This document shows, piece by piece, positions 6,962-14,546 of a stretch of DNA of 32,059 nucleotides. The notes below the pieces were generated by a model. It saw only the letters and a program-made list of their open reading frames with translations, did no database searches and was not told the DNA's origin. The stretch's first letter is position 1; each line of letters starts with the position of its first letter. Source of the DNA: a virus; IMG/VR virus record IMGVR_UViG_3300013111_000388, positions 1-32,059 of that record; one strand, written 5' to 3'. A program made the position numbers and the translations under genes.

Positions 6962-7827
6962 GACAACTCCTCTTTCAAAGTCTTAAATACGGACTCTAGT
7001 CCCTTTCCCAATTTAACCTTGCTCTCCCATCCGTGTGATTTAAATTTTGACAAATTCGCTTTAGTCAACATTACATCACCTACTCGGGCATCAACATACT
7101 TAAACTCTTGCTCTGGAAAATATTGTAACACAATTTCTTTCATTTCATTCAAACTAATATTATCCCCAGACCCAATGTCATACCAGTGTCCCCACAAATC
7201 GTCCTTATCGATATTCTCAGCACAAAAAATGTTTGCAGAAACAATGTCGTCGACGTGGGTCATATCGCGACGCTGTTCTCCGTCACCCGTAATGAATGGT
7301 ACTTTACCTTCTTTGATATATTTTTTCCAATTACAAACAACTGTAGCATATTCACTATCAGCAACTTGATCATAAGAGTAAACATTAAAATACCTCAATG
7401 CAACAGTCTTCAACCCATACAATTCACTGTACAATAGAGTCTCCAATTCACCAACATATTTAGAAAGTGCATACGGACTAGCGGGACCATTACCATTCCC
7501 AACAACAGATGATGAACTGCTGTAGATTACAGGAATGCCCTCTCTTTTCGCCCAATGCAAGATATTAGTAGTCGAATTAATGTTATTATTCATAACCACC
7601 GTAGGATGCTTTACACTAAACGCAACTCTAGGAATTGCTGCAAAATGCACAACTACATCAATAGGGTTGTTTTGGTGGTTGATGTGTAATTCTTTTACCT
7701 TCTTTGATAGGTCAAACTCGCGATTCCCATTCATATCATACCCCACATAGGTATGTCCGAGTTCTTCCCACTTCTTAACGAAGTTTCCGCCGATGTATCC
7801 TTCGTGTCCCGTTACCAACGCTCTCAT
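6958..7827 (-). CDS. NAD-dependent sugar epimerase/dehydratase (extended SDR)
   Basis: This 289-residue extended short-chain dehydrogenase has TGHEGYIG (6-13) for NAD binding, HFAAIPRVAFSV (61-72), the catalytic Ser region SSSSSVVG and the Y119-x3-K123 pair (YALSK). RYFNVY and RRDMTHVDDIV further along are typical of UDP-glucose 4-epimerase-like members. It probably isomerises an NDP-hexose or NDP-uronate at C4. It lies directly upstream of the dehydrogenase, and the pair may make a galacturonate-type donor. It is ATGA-coupled at both ends. Confidence 0.85.
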   Translation of the reverse strand: MRALVTGHEGYIGGNFVKKWEELGHTYVGYDMNGNREFDLSKKVKELHINHQNNPIDVVVHFAAIPRVAFSVKHPTVVMNNNINSTTNILHWAKREGIPVIYSSSSSVVGNGNGPASPYALSKYVGELETLLYSELYGLKTVALRYFNVYSYDQVADSEYATVVCNWKKYIKEGKVPFITGDGEQRRDMTHVDDIVSANIFCAENIDKDDLWGHWYDIGSGDNISLNEMKEIVLQYFPEQEFKYVDARVGDVMLTKANLSKFKSHGWESKVKLGKGLESVFKTLKEELS

Positions 7828-8510
7828 TTGTATTTTAAATCCTTTAAGTGTTTCTCAAATTTTGGTAGTTCATGATCTGAACACAAATCCTTGTATGCCT
7901 CTGGGTCTTTTCCTATGGCACGGCCGTCGACCTTTCTCTTTCCATAATTTGTCTCGTTGCCTTTACCAGCGCGGCCTAACACTGAAACATTCCAATCAAA
8001 GACCCAATCCTCAACATAATCTGGATAGTCTTTAAAACTATGCTCTGATTCTAATCCAAACTTCTCTTCCATTTGGTGCTGGACTTTTTCGGGATCCGTT
8101 ACGAGATCTTCATATTTAACCTCAAGATCAATCAAGTTGCCAAACAGGACCTTGTTTCTTTGGTCCATGGACTCAATCCACCTCTTCGGTTTAACATAGT
8201 TCCCATCTGACAGGACAACATCTCTCCCATCTCTAACTACGTTTATAACTCTAATGTCTTCTTTTAGAATATCAGCTGCTTGAAATTGGAACTCTGGTAC
8301 CAACACGTTACTTAAAAGTGCTGGTGGGTGTCTCTTTCCTATTGTAAATCCGCTCTTGCTTTCATGCTTGACGAACTTGTCAAAGTCCATCTCATGACCG
8401 TCGAAACCCTCTTTGTAAATAACTTCCGTATCTTTAAATGCGTAACACATCCTCAAAAGTAATGTGGTGCCCGACTTCGCACATCCTGTAATAAAAATCT
8501 TCTTACTCAT
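7824..8510 (-). CDS. PAPS-dependent sulfotransferase
   Basis: Sulfotransferases move sulfate from PAPS to a hydroxyl or amine. The 228-residue protein has the 5'-phosphosulfate loop ITGCAKSGTTLLLRM (7-21) and the 3'-phosphate motif RVINVVRDGRDVVLS (87-101), which define the family. A C-terminal WxxDW-like aromatic segment is also present. The start is the ATG at 8510, which overlaps the upstream TAA (TAATG) and has GGGAG five bases before it. An in-frame ATG at 8522 would contain that ribosome-binding site. The nearby APS kinase would supply PAPS. With glycosyltransferases on both sides, a glycan acceptor is likely. Confidence 0.85.
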   Translation of the reverse strand: MSKKIFITGCAKSGTTLLLRMCYAFKDTEVIYKEGFDGHEMDFDKFVKHESKSGFTIGKRHPPALLSNVLVPEFQFQAADILKEDIRVINVVRDGRDVVLSDGNYVKPKRWIESMDQRNKVLFGNLIDLEVKYEDLVTDPEKVQHQMEEKFGLESEHSFKDYPDYVEDWVFDWNVSVLGRAGKGNETNYGKRKVDGRAIGKDPEAYKDLCSDHELPKFEKHLKDLKYK

Positions 8511-9133
8511 TATATCTCCCAAGTCTTATACTCTGGTTCTTTGGTTTTATTCGTATTGTGCATTCTATATCTATAGAACGGAATTCTTAAGTGATGAATT
8601 TTATACTCTTGTCCTAATCTTTTTCTCAATTCCTCTTCTTCTCTATGGCGCATCTTACCATTATATCCACCCATCTGTAAGAAGGGATCTCTACGATACA
8701 TTATACCACAAGATATGTTGTCTTGTTCTGCATATCTTCTCTCTAGTGTGTTCTCGAAGTTGTCTACCATGAGATAATCGCAAGACACGCAAAAGGCGTC
8801 ATGATTTGCTTCAAGGTAAGTCTTCATTATATAACACATATCTGAATTTACATAATCATCGGCATCCACTCTAATGAAGAATTGTCCTTTACTATTTTGG
8901 ACACCCACATTTGCAGCGACAGCAACACCACCGTTGGTCCCTGTACTTACAACCTTGACATCTTCTTTGAACGGTTGCAGTGCTGCAATTGAGCCATCAG
9001 TACTACAATCGTCGACGACAATAACTTCATGATTGACGTGAGATTGGTTTAAACAACTCCTCACAGCGCGAGAGATATATTTTTCATAATTATAATTTGT
9101 TATAATGACAGACACATCAGGATTAGAACTCAC
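8510..9133 (-). CDS. Family 2 glycosyltransferase
   Basis: This is a GT-A fold enzyme with PDVSVIITNYNYEKYI at the N-terminus, VVDDCSTD and the DxDD-type metal site VDADDY, the order typical of GT2. It transfers a sugar from a nucleotide donor; donor and acceptor are unknown. The product is short (207 residues) with no membrane segment. I chose the GTG at 9133 because GGAG lies seven bases upstream and it overlaps the NeuB-like gene by only 11 bases. An ATG at 9175 would add 14 residues ahead of the family start. Confidence 0.85.
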   Translation of the reverse strand: MSSNPDVSVIITNYNYEKYISRAVRSCLNQSHVNHEVIVVDDCSTDGSIAALQPFKEDVKVVSTGTNGGVAVAANVGVQNSKGQFFIRVDADDYVNSDMCYIMKTYLEANHDAFCVSCDYLMVDNFENTLERRYAEQDNISCGIMYRRDPFLQMGGYNGKMRHREEEELRKRLGQEYKIHHLRIPFYRYRMHNTNKTKEPEYKTWEI

Positions 9134-9836
9134 TGTTTTTCTCCATAATTTCAAATTGCTTAACAATGTTAACAAACTGTCTTAGGGAATCTTGGTCAAA
9201 AGATCCCAAATGTCCCCCCTCCAACTTGGTTTGAGAAAAGATATTATTAGAATAGTGCTTCTCAAGTATCGTAGCACCGCGAGAATGGGCGCGTAGCGCC
9301 GCGCCGATGCCAATTGTATGATCACTATACCCCGAATACCCAGGACGCTTAAAATGGGGCATTTTTGCCAATTTTTGATCGTCTAAATATGTAGGATATT
9401 TGGATACACAAAACAAATACTCCACCTGTTCACTGTGCCCGAAAGGAAAATCTGCGAAATCATGCATTCCAGTTGAAACAATTGTTGGTTTGCCGTCTGA
9501 CAATATCAATTCACAGAGGCGTGGATCCGACTTAGAAGTTCTGCTTGCAATCTTGTGTGTCTTTACACCCAAACTGTCTAACCACTCAAACCTCTCCTCA
9601 TCAAAGACAGACGCCATGAATTCAATTCCTATATTATCACAGTACTTTGCCAATGCATAAGCATCCTGAAAAGAGACGTCCCTATATTTCTTATTAGTTA
9701 CTCCCAACAACTTCTCAGAATCCATCAGTTGGACTTTCACAGCGTCGGCGCCACCTTGAAAAGCACTTAGAGACATTCTCTTCAGTTCATCCAATGAACC
9801 ATGATGTTGATTACAAAGATCAAGAATAATTTTCAC
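9123..9836 (-). CDS. neuB: NeuB-like nonulosonic (sialic-type) acid synthase, catalytic domain only
   Basis: NeuB enzymes condense phosphoenolpyruvate with an N-acetyl hexosamine to give a nine-carbon acid (sialic, legionaminic or pseudaminic). The TIM-barrel signature is clear: NQHHGSLDE near the N-terminus, GGADAVKVQ (28-36), KIAS (95-98), PTIVSTGM (117-124), CVSKYPT (143-149), GYSDHT (169-174) and EKHY (192-195). His173 and His194 correspond to the usual metal-binding histidines. The 237 residues cover the barrel, but the C-terminal SAF/antifreeze-like domain of typical 340-350-residue NeuB proteins is missing. The GTG start at 9836 has AAGGAG upstream. It sits among NeuA, deacetylase and formyltransferase genes. 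Confidence 0.85.
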   Translation of the reverse strand: MKIILDLCNQHHGSLDELKRMSLSAFQGGADAVKVQLMDSEKLLGVTNKKYRDVSFQDAYALAKYCDNIGIEFMASVFDEERFEWLDSLGVKTHKIASRTSKSDPRLCELILSDGKPTIVSTGMHDFADFPFGHSEQVEYLFCVSKYPTYLDDQKLAKMPHFKRPGYSGYSDHTIGIGAALRAHSRGATILEKHYSNNIFSQTKLEGGHLGSFDQDSLRQFVNIVKQFEIMEKNSEF

Positions 9837-10500
9837 TTTTAAATCTCCTTAAATTAATTTCAGCTCTTTCCACTATCTCAGGGTTCTTATCTTTATTTTG
9901 ATATAGGGTACCCTTAGATTCTAGTTTCTTCTTATTTATCTTGTTTGCAATTATATCATCTATGTTTTCAGATAGCAAGCGAAATCCCGTCTGACAAGAT
10001 TTATAAAACAAGGTATCTAAATTATCAAACCTATCTATGTCAATATTGTCGTCTGCCACTACACTACCTGCATCGATTGTATTGTCTATATAATGAAGCG
10101 TAGCGCCAATTAAGTCTGGTTTATTATCGTACATTGCCCACAAAGAACTATCAACACCCCTATAATGCTCAACCAACCCAGTGTGAATATTAACACATCC
10201 ATATTCAGGTAATTCAAATATTTCTTTTTTTAAAAGTGGGGCACCAAACACAAATCCGACTTTAGGATCCAACTTAGCAAGAGACTGTAGGACAAAATTA
10301 GAATGCAGCTGGTGCTTAGAGCACCTCAATATGTTGGTTCTGTGCAACAAAGACAAGTCAGAATTGAAATAATCCGCTTCCTCTTGAGTTATGTGACCCT
10401 TGTCGATCACCACAACAAGTGGTATTTCCACCCTTTCATAGAGCGTCTCCAAGAACTTCATATGTCTTGGGTGGTTTGATGTAATTGCAAAACAACTCAT
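9820..10500 (-). CDS. Sugar N-formyltransferase-like protein
   Basis: This 226-residue member of the methionyl-tRNA formyltransferase fold uses 10-formyl-THF to formylate an amine. The catalytic Asn-His-Asp set is visible: Asn104 and His106 in GCVNIHTG, and Asp143 in NTIDAGSV, with YRGVDSSLWAM and GATLHYID between them. There is no tRNA-binding C-terminal domain, as expected for sugar formyltransferases. Its place between the NeuB-like synthase and a PIG-L deacetylase suggests it formylates an amino sugar or a nonulosonate freed of its acetyl group. It overlaps both neighbours by a few bases. Confidence 0.85.
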   Translation of the reverse strand: MSCFAITSNHPRHMKFLETLYERVEIPLVVVIDKGHITQEEADYFNSDLSLLHRTNILRCSKHQLHSNFVLQSLAKLDPKVGFVFGAPLLKKEIFELPEYGCVNIHTGLVEHYRGVDSSLWAMYDNKPDLIGATLHYIDNTIDAGSVVADDNIDIDRFDNLDTLFYKSCQTGFRLLSENIDDIIANKINKKKLESKGTLYQNKDKNPEIVERAEINLRRFKSENYS

Positions 10501-11186
10501 AACTTGTACGGTAATTTCCCTAATCTCTTAAATGCTTCCGCTCGACGGTTGGGGGCAATACTGTAACCTCTAACTAAAGATATGCCATTAAGATACTGCT
10601 CTATGCCTGGTATTACACCTCTCTGAGATGTATAGACTGCCATGGCCTCACACTTTGTTATGTATTCCTTAGTTATATCTACAACAAAGTCTGGATTTTC
10701 AAAAGGATCCAATATCTCACACTGCAAGACCATATCCACTGTATGTGTTGGTCCCAATTCTTCCATGATGTTTTCTGTGGATTTCCAACAAGACTCTTCG
10801 ACGATATTCGATGTAATCCTGTGGTCTCTGTGTTTACATATATCGCTATGAGTTATGACAATATTTGGTCGAACTTGTCTAATCTTTTGTATGACTTTGT
10901 GAAACGTTTGTTTATCATTCCTTATCTCTTGACAAGGAAGTCCCAAAGTTGAAACTTCTTTTACTCCAAGAATATGACATGCATATGTTGCTTCTTTCAT
11001 TCTTACACTGGTTATGTCGTCTTGCAATCCAGATCCCTGTTCATAACCCGTTGCGCCGTCAGTCATAAAACAAACGTGCACCTTTGCGCGCTGTTTTGAC
11101 CATTTAGCAATCGTACCGCCACATCCAATCGTTTCGTCGTCCTGATGTGCGACGAAAACCAAAACCCTCTTTCCGCTCAATTCCAA
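10497..11186 (-). CDS. PIG-L/LmbE-family N-acetyl-sugar deacetylase
   Basis: The family hydrolyses N-acetyl groups from glucosamine-like sugars using zinc. The 229-residue product has AHQDDE (13-18, AHPDDE in most members) and a THSDICKHRDH segment (112-122). His14, Asp17 and His122 are the expected zinc ligands. The start appears to be TTG at 11186, with AAGGA seven bases upstream; no suitable ATG is near. Removal of acetyl here would create the free amine that the adjacent formyltransferase needs. The precise substrate is not readable from sequence. Confidence 0.85.
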   Translation of the reverse strand: MELSGKRVLVFVAHQDDETIGCGGTIAKWSKQRAKVHVCFMTDGATGYEQGSGLQDDITSVRMKEATYACHILGVKEVSTLGLPCQEIRNDKQTFHKVIQKIRQVRPNIVITHSDICKHRDHRITSNIVEESCWKSTENIMEELGPTHTVDMVLQCEILDPFENPDFVVDITKEYITKCEAMAVYTSQRGVIPGIEQYLNGISLVRGYSIAPNRRAEAFKRLGKLPYKL

Positions 11187-11743
11187 CGATCGTTCCTTCT
11201 CTTAATGAACTCTACATCATTCAAAGTATGTACATCGTGAATATCACAAACATATACTCCACACTTTGTACTTAAGTCTTTTTGAAAGACATATCCCCGC
11301 TTCATTATCCTAAATGCTGCGTTCTGCATTAAGTCAGGAGATACGCTTATTAATTCATTTCTATCATTCTCTATAAACGTCCTGATTGCGTCATCCAAAA
11401 CCTCTCCAGTTATCTCTGGTGAATTCGCCTGTAATGAAATGTAGATATTTGCTTCGGCGTCATTGTCTTCCATGTAAAGTACCGCGCTGCGGATTGCTTC
11501 CATCTTATAGACATGATCTTGCGACAGTTCTGGGTCTCTCCTATGCAGACTTGCTCCATACCTGGCAGCAACGGAAGAAACTTCTTTATCCTCTGTTGTG
11601 ACCCAAACATCCGTTATTAATTCACTTGCCTGCGCAGCCTTAATAGACCAAGCAAGCATAGGGTGTCCCCAGATTGGATAAATGTTTTTACGCGGCAATC
11701 TCTTGGATCCACCACGCGCAGGAATTATTGCTGTTATTTTCAT
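11177..11743 (-). CDS. neuA: CMP-nonulosonate (CMP-sialic acid) cytidylyltransferase
   Basis: This enzyme activates a nonulosonic acid with CTP to give the CMP-sugar donor. The N-terminal CTP-binding signature IPARGGSKRLPRKNI (7-21) is intact, followed by WSIKAA, DVWVTTEDKEVSSVAARYGA and the QANSPEI segment where many NeuA proteins have QPTSP. At 188 residues it is shorter than the common 220-230, with a brief C-terminus. It lies two genes upstream of the NeuB-like synthase, which makes the pathway assignment stronger than either gene alone. Legionaminate or pseudaminate could be the true substrate. Confidence 0.85.
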   Translation of the reverse strand: MKITAIIPARGGSKRLPRKNIYPIWGHPMLAWSIKAAQASELITDVWVTTEDKEVSSVAARYGASLHRRDPELSQDHVYKMEAIRSAVLYMEDNDAEANIYISLQANSPEITGEVLDDAIRTFIENDRNELISVSPDLMQNAAFRIMKRGYVFQKDLSTKCGVYVCDIHDVHTLNDVEFIKRRNDRWN

Positions 11744-11744
11744 A

Positions 11745-12773
11745 TTAAGATGTTAACACATCCAGGAGATTTTTACAAGAATTTTTGTGATCATACAACC
11801 ACTCGCGCTTACATTTCCTAAAAGAATCAGTATGATCACTGTCAACAAGCAATGTAATCATTTCTTCTAGTTTGCCTGTATTGAAAGATCTATCTAGTCC
11901 CTTCAAATTTAAACAGAAATCATAATCATACAGAAAATCATAAGTAACTCTGTGTTTTGACTTTCTCCCATGACGGACTTCTGGTTTTATATCGAAGTTT
12001 ATTAAAGGAACCTCATGCATCACACACTCCTCTATCGTCGTTGATCCAGAGTTCACCACCAAATCACAAACCTCTAACAATTCTTGTGTGGAGTGAGGGT
12101 ACCAGGATGCGTCAGAAAAGACCTTGTTTCCATTATCCAGCAAATCCTTTATAGTATTGTTATGTAAGGTGTCCTTGCCTCTCGTTTTCACAATCACCTG
12201 CCACCCTAACTCATTGAAGTTTTTTATGATATCGATCGGCATCTTATGGAGATCTCTAGACTTAGGCCACATAAACAGGACCTTCTTCTTGTTTGGGTCT
12301 AGAGAATATTTCTTTATTACGGTCTCGACATCTAATCGAACATCATACTTTGGAATGCCTGTAAAAAGATTCTTTTCAGACACTAGGTCATAAAACTTTG
12401 CTACATTCTCACTAGGCATAACAACATGGTCAACGATATCGATGTACTTCTGATAGGAGAGTGTATAATCCGTCTGGTAGCAAAGAGTTACCTTCTTTGC
12501 TTTTGTGTTCTTTTTTATAATATCAATGCCAGACTCTTCTGATGTAATTATAATACCCTCTGCATCAATAATTTTTCGTCCTTCTCTAATCTCTACGTTG
12601 AGTTGTTCGCAGGCAGATTTTAAAGATATCTCATGCAACAGAGGGCAGTTATACTTGTTTGAAGGAACAACATAAAATATAGATTTCATGCCTCGGGCGT
12701 TACCCTCTAGAACCAATGGAATAAAATATCTCAAATGAGTCATCTCTCTGAGAAAGAAATTAATTTCCTTCAT
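11745..12773 (-). CDS. GT-B-fold transferase-like protein
   Basis: The 342-residue protein reads as a two-Rossmann GT-B fold. Near residues 140-150 is FTGIPKYD, like the G.P..D hinge of CDP-glycerol glycerophosphotransferases. Near the C-terminal nucleotide site is NSGSTTIEECVMHEVPLINFD, the S(G/S)...E....VP pattern shared by UDP-GlcNAc 2-epimerases and several glycosyltransferases. The typical NeuC signatures are not evident, so a hydrolysing 2-epimerase supplying the NeuB pathway is possible but less likely. Being directly upstream of neuA, a transferase using the CMP-sugar is another reading. Confidence 0.6.
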   Translation of the reverse strand: MKEINFFLREMTHLRYFIPLVLEGNARGMKSIFYVVPSNKYNCPLLHEISLKSACEQLNVEIREGRKIIDAEGIIITSEESGIDIIKKNTKAKKVTLCYQTDYTLSYQKYIDIVDHVVMPSENVAKFYDLVSEKNLFTGIPKYDVRLDVETVIKKYSLDPNKKKVLFMWPKSRDLHKMPIDIIKNFNELGWQVIVKTRGKDTLHNNTIKDLLDNGNKVFSDASWYPHSTQELLEVCDLVVNSGSTTIEECVMHEVPLINFDIKPEVRHGRKSKHRVTYDFLYDYDFCLNLKGLDRSFNTGKLEEMITLLVDSDHTDSFRKCKREWLYDHKNSCKNLLDVLTS

Positions 12774-13020
12774 TTTGACGTAACTCCCTCAAATCCTTTC
12801 TTATTTCGTCCACATCTTTTTGAAGGTTCTTCAATTCAGCAGTCATCAGTCCTATTTGAATTGTTAAGTTCTTGTTCTTATTCTTCTTTGCTTCGTGTGC
12901 TACAATTTCTGTAGTGATTGCGTTTGATTCAGCTGTACCTTTCATGATCATAAAACCACTCAACACCAACAGCAATAGCAGCCCAATCGCTGCCAGGTCT
13001 ACAACTTTAGATAACTTCAT
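12760..13020 (-). CDS. Small membrane-anchored coiled-coil protein
   Basis: The 86-residue product has one hydrophobic segment at about 8-26 (DLAAIGLLLLLVLSGFMIM), then a lysine-rich stretch and a C-terminal helix with heptad spacing (about 55-82). The topology resembles spanin or holin-accessory-like and glycan-chain-regulator-like small proteins, but no family is recognisable. It lies inside the glycan island, overlapping the genes on both sides, so membrane tethering of glycan assembly is one guess. Confidence 0.65.
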   Translation of the reverse strand: MKLSKVVDLAAIGLLLLLVLSGFMIMKGTAESNAITTEIVAHEAKKNKNKNLTIQIGLMTAELKNLQKDVDEIRKDLRELRQNEGN

Positions 13021-13628
13021 TTTACACTCAAACTACAGAGCGTGTAAAACCTGCCCTTTATGCTATCTCTAAAAGTTATAATATTTTCAACACCAATATC
13101 CGCTCGGGACAGATCCTCAGAATGTACAATTTGATCATCGTGATTGTACTGTACATCATAATCCCCGTCATACAACTCTGGAAAGAATGGTAAAATGGTT
13201 TGACTGTTGTTCTTTTTGATGAACGTTTCCTTTCCGTTCATTAGAACTGGATTGCCTGTCATAAAATCAAAAATCACACTCGTGTTAGTTGAGGATATAT
13301 TCTTGAGATTCTTGAGAAGTTTCTCTCTGGAGTCACACAAGTATAAGACCCTCAAACCAAGAACAAGATCGTACCCACTTATTTCCCATTCTGAATGGAC
13401 ATCCCATTTCTTAGATCCTTCAAATTCCTCATTGTTGAGATCATAAAAATCGTGCTTCAAGTCATTGTTAACACCAGACATGATAGAGTCGTAAAGAAAC
13501 TTATCCTTTGCCATTCTTGGATGCTTCTGTCCCAACCAAGCAACAGTCGACCCAACGGGTAGTTCGTTTAAAATTTCACTAACAGTAGAGGTGTATCTTT
13601 CCGCTACCTCAAAATCGGTCATTCCCAT
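13017..13628 (-). CDS. Unassigned protein, possibly a divergent class I methyltransferase
   Basis: This 203-residue protein is not clearly recognisable. GSTVAWLGQKHP near the N-terminus could be a worn SAM-binding loop. ISGYDLVLGLRVLYLCDSREKLLKNL at about 103-130 resembles the post-motif strand and helix of class I methyltransferases, where D-L-V is followed by the acceptor-side segment. The start is the ATG at 13628, with AGGAG seven bases upstream; a TTG at 13634 is less likely. A TATAATAA element sits just upstream, so this gene may begin a transcription unit in the island. Confidence 0.6.
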   Translation of the reverse strand: MGMTDFEVAERYTSTVSEILNELPVGSTVAWLGQKHPRMAKDKFLYDSIMSGVNNDLKHDFYDLNNEEFEGSKKWDVHSEWEISGYDLVLGLRVLYLCDSREKLLKNLKNISSTNTSVIFDFMTGNPVLMNGKETFIKKNNSQTILPFFPELYDGDYDVQYNHDDQIVHSEDLSRADIGVENIITFRDSIKGRFYTLCSLSVK

Positions 13629-13644
13629 AAACAATCTCCTTTTT

Positions 13645-13652
13645 TATTATAA
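13645..13652 (-). promoter_or_regulatory. TATAATA-type element, weak promoter candidate
   Basis: The minus strand reads TATAATAA 16 bases before the ATG at 13628, directly followed by A-runs and AGGAG. It lies in one of the few real gaps of the island (13629-13754). The core matches the TATAATA part of the repeated elements at 37-52 and 27732-27747 but lacks their flanks. AT-rich DNA makes such matches common, so confidence is low. Confidence 0.25.
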
Positions 13653-13672
13653 GTCCAAGTTGCATGCCGCTT

Positions 13673-13750
13673 TCAACAGATATTACCTCCGACTTTTAAA
13701 TCAAATTTTTCAATAGATTGTTCTAAAAATAACTTTGTTGCAAAGTCCAC
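13673..13750 (-). pseudogene. 25-codon ORF or gene remnant in the gap between two glycan genes
   Basis: The 126-base gap at 13629-13754 contains a frame with a GTG at 13750, AGGGAG eight bases upstream, and protein-like text (FATKLFLEQSIEKFDLKVGG) before a TGA. It is either a very small gene or the tail end of a degraded one, left over from gene exchange in the island. No family can be named from 25 residues. Confidence 0.25.
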
Positions 13751-13754
13751 TTAT

Positions 13755-14546
13755 TTAACTCCCTTCACTACAATCTGAAATAATAGCACTACAAAGATCA
13801 TACCAGTCTTTATAATACACTTTCCCTTGTTTGTAATACTTGCCAAACATTTTCATCGTGCCTCGACCTAAATGTACATATATCACTTTATTTTTCTTGA
13901 GATTTAATGCTCTATCAAGTCCTGCTTTTACGCCCAAAGACCTCCAAGGTTCATCACATAAATCAATTAGTTGCTTGTTGTTAATTGTGTTTTCAAAACA
14001 AAATGTTTTTAGGTTCTCATCCCTACAGTAAACTGTTAAAATATCTCCAACATCCATATTTTTATCAAATTGTGGTTTTACACCCACCTTCTTCAATATT
14101 TCTGTTTTTACGAAAAGTCCTGCAACATGAATCGCAGAAACTTTATTTGGAAACAAGGAAGTTCCAACTATGCAATTACCCTCTTCGATTTTTAACAACG
14201 AATCAGTAAAAAATTCTTCACTAGTAACAATACAGTCATTGTGACACAAGAAGGTGTAATCAGACTGTATCTTATCCATAACAAACTCTATTGCAGAACA
14301 ATTTGCCCAAGATCCTTTATTGTTAGATGAATCCTCTCCCGTATCAGCACTAGGATTGTTGTACCATTCTATCTTGTCAGATAATGCTAAAATATCATCC
14401 TTATAAGAGGTTTCATATGAATTCTCAACAACGTGATATTTCAAAGTTAAGTTTTTTGGTTTATGCATTTCCATACTTTGTATTAAGCATGATACCAGCA
14501 TTTTGGATTTGTAAGACGGAACTATTACTTCAATTGAATGTGTCAT
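13755..14546 (-). CDS. Family 2-like glycosyltransferase
   Basis: The 263-residue protein begins with SIEVIVPSYKSKMLV, the GT2 nucleotide-binding opening, followed by a VVENS strand and CHNDCIV, where the acidic ND replaces the usual DxD. HVAGLFVKTEILKKVG fits the acceptor half of the fold. The start is the ATG at 14546, with GGAGAG six bases upstream; a frame extension to 14600 is unsupported. Its first 50 residues closely match the first 50 of the next gene upstream (for example VIVP-T/S-YKS and V/I-ENS...SYK), showing that the two share an ancestor there. Base composition looks more AT-rich than the flanking island. Confidence 0.8.
   Translation of the reverse strand: MTHSIEVIVPSYKSKMLVSCLIQSMEMHKPKNLTLKYHVVENSYETSYKDDILALSDKIEWYNNPSADTGEDSSNNKGSWANCSAIEFVMDKIQSDYTFLCHNDCIVTSEEFFTDSLLKIEEGNCIVGTSLFPNKVSAIHVAGLFVKTEILKKVGVKPQFDKNMDVGDILTVYCRDENLKTFCFENTINNKQLIDLCDEPWRSLGVKAGLDRALNLKKNKVIYVHLGRGTMKMFGKYYKQGKVYYKDWYDLCSAIISDCSEGS

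Noticed and set aside
6465-6986. 173-codon plus-strand frame opposite the sugar dehydrogenase
   Set aside because: It is antisense to a gene with clear motifs; the translation shows no recognisable domain.
11410-11610. 66-codon minus-strand frame inside neuA
   Set aside because: It is an alternate frame of a gene with a clear CTP-binding signature; no ribosome-binding site is seen.
11745-12773. Naming this gene neuC (UDP-GlcNAc 2-epimerase)
   Set aside because: Only a general GT-B donor-site pattern is visible; the hydrolysing-epimerase signatures are missing, so only the fold is called.
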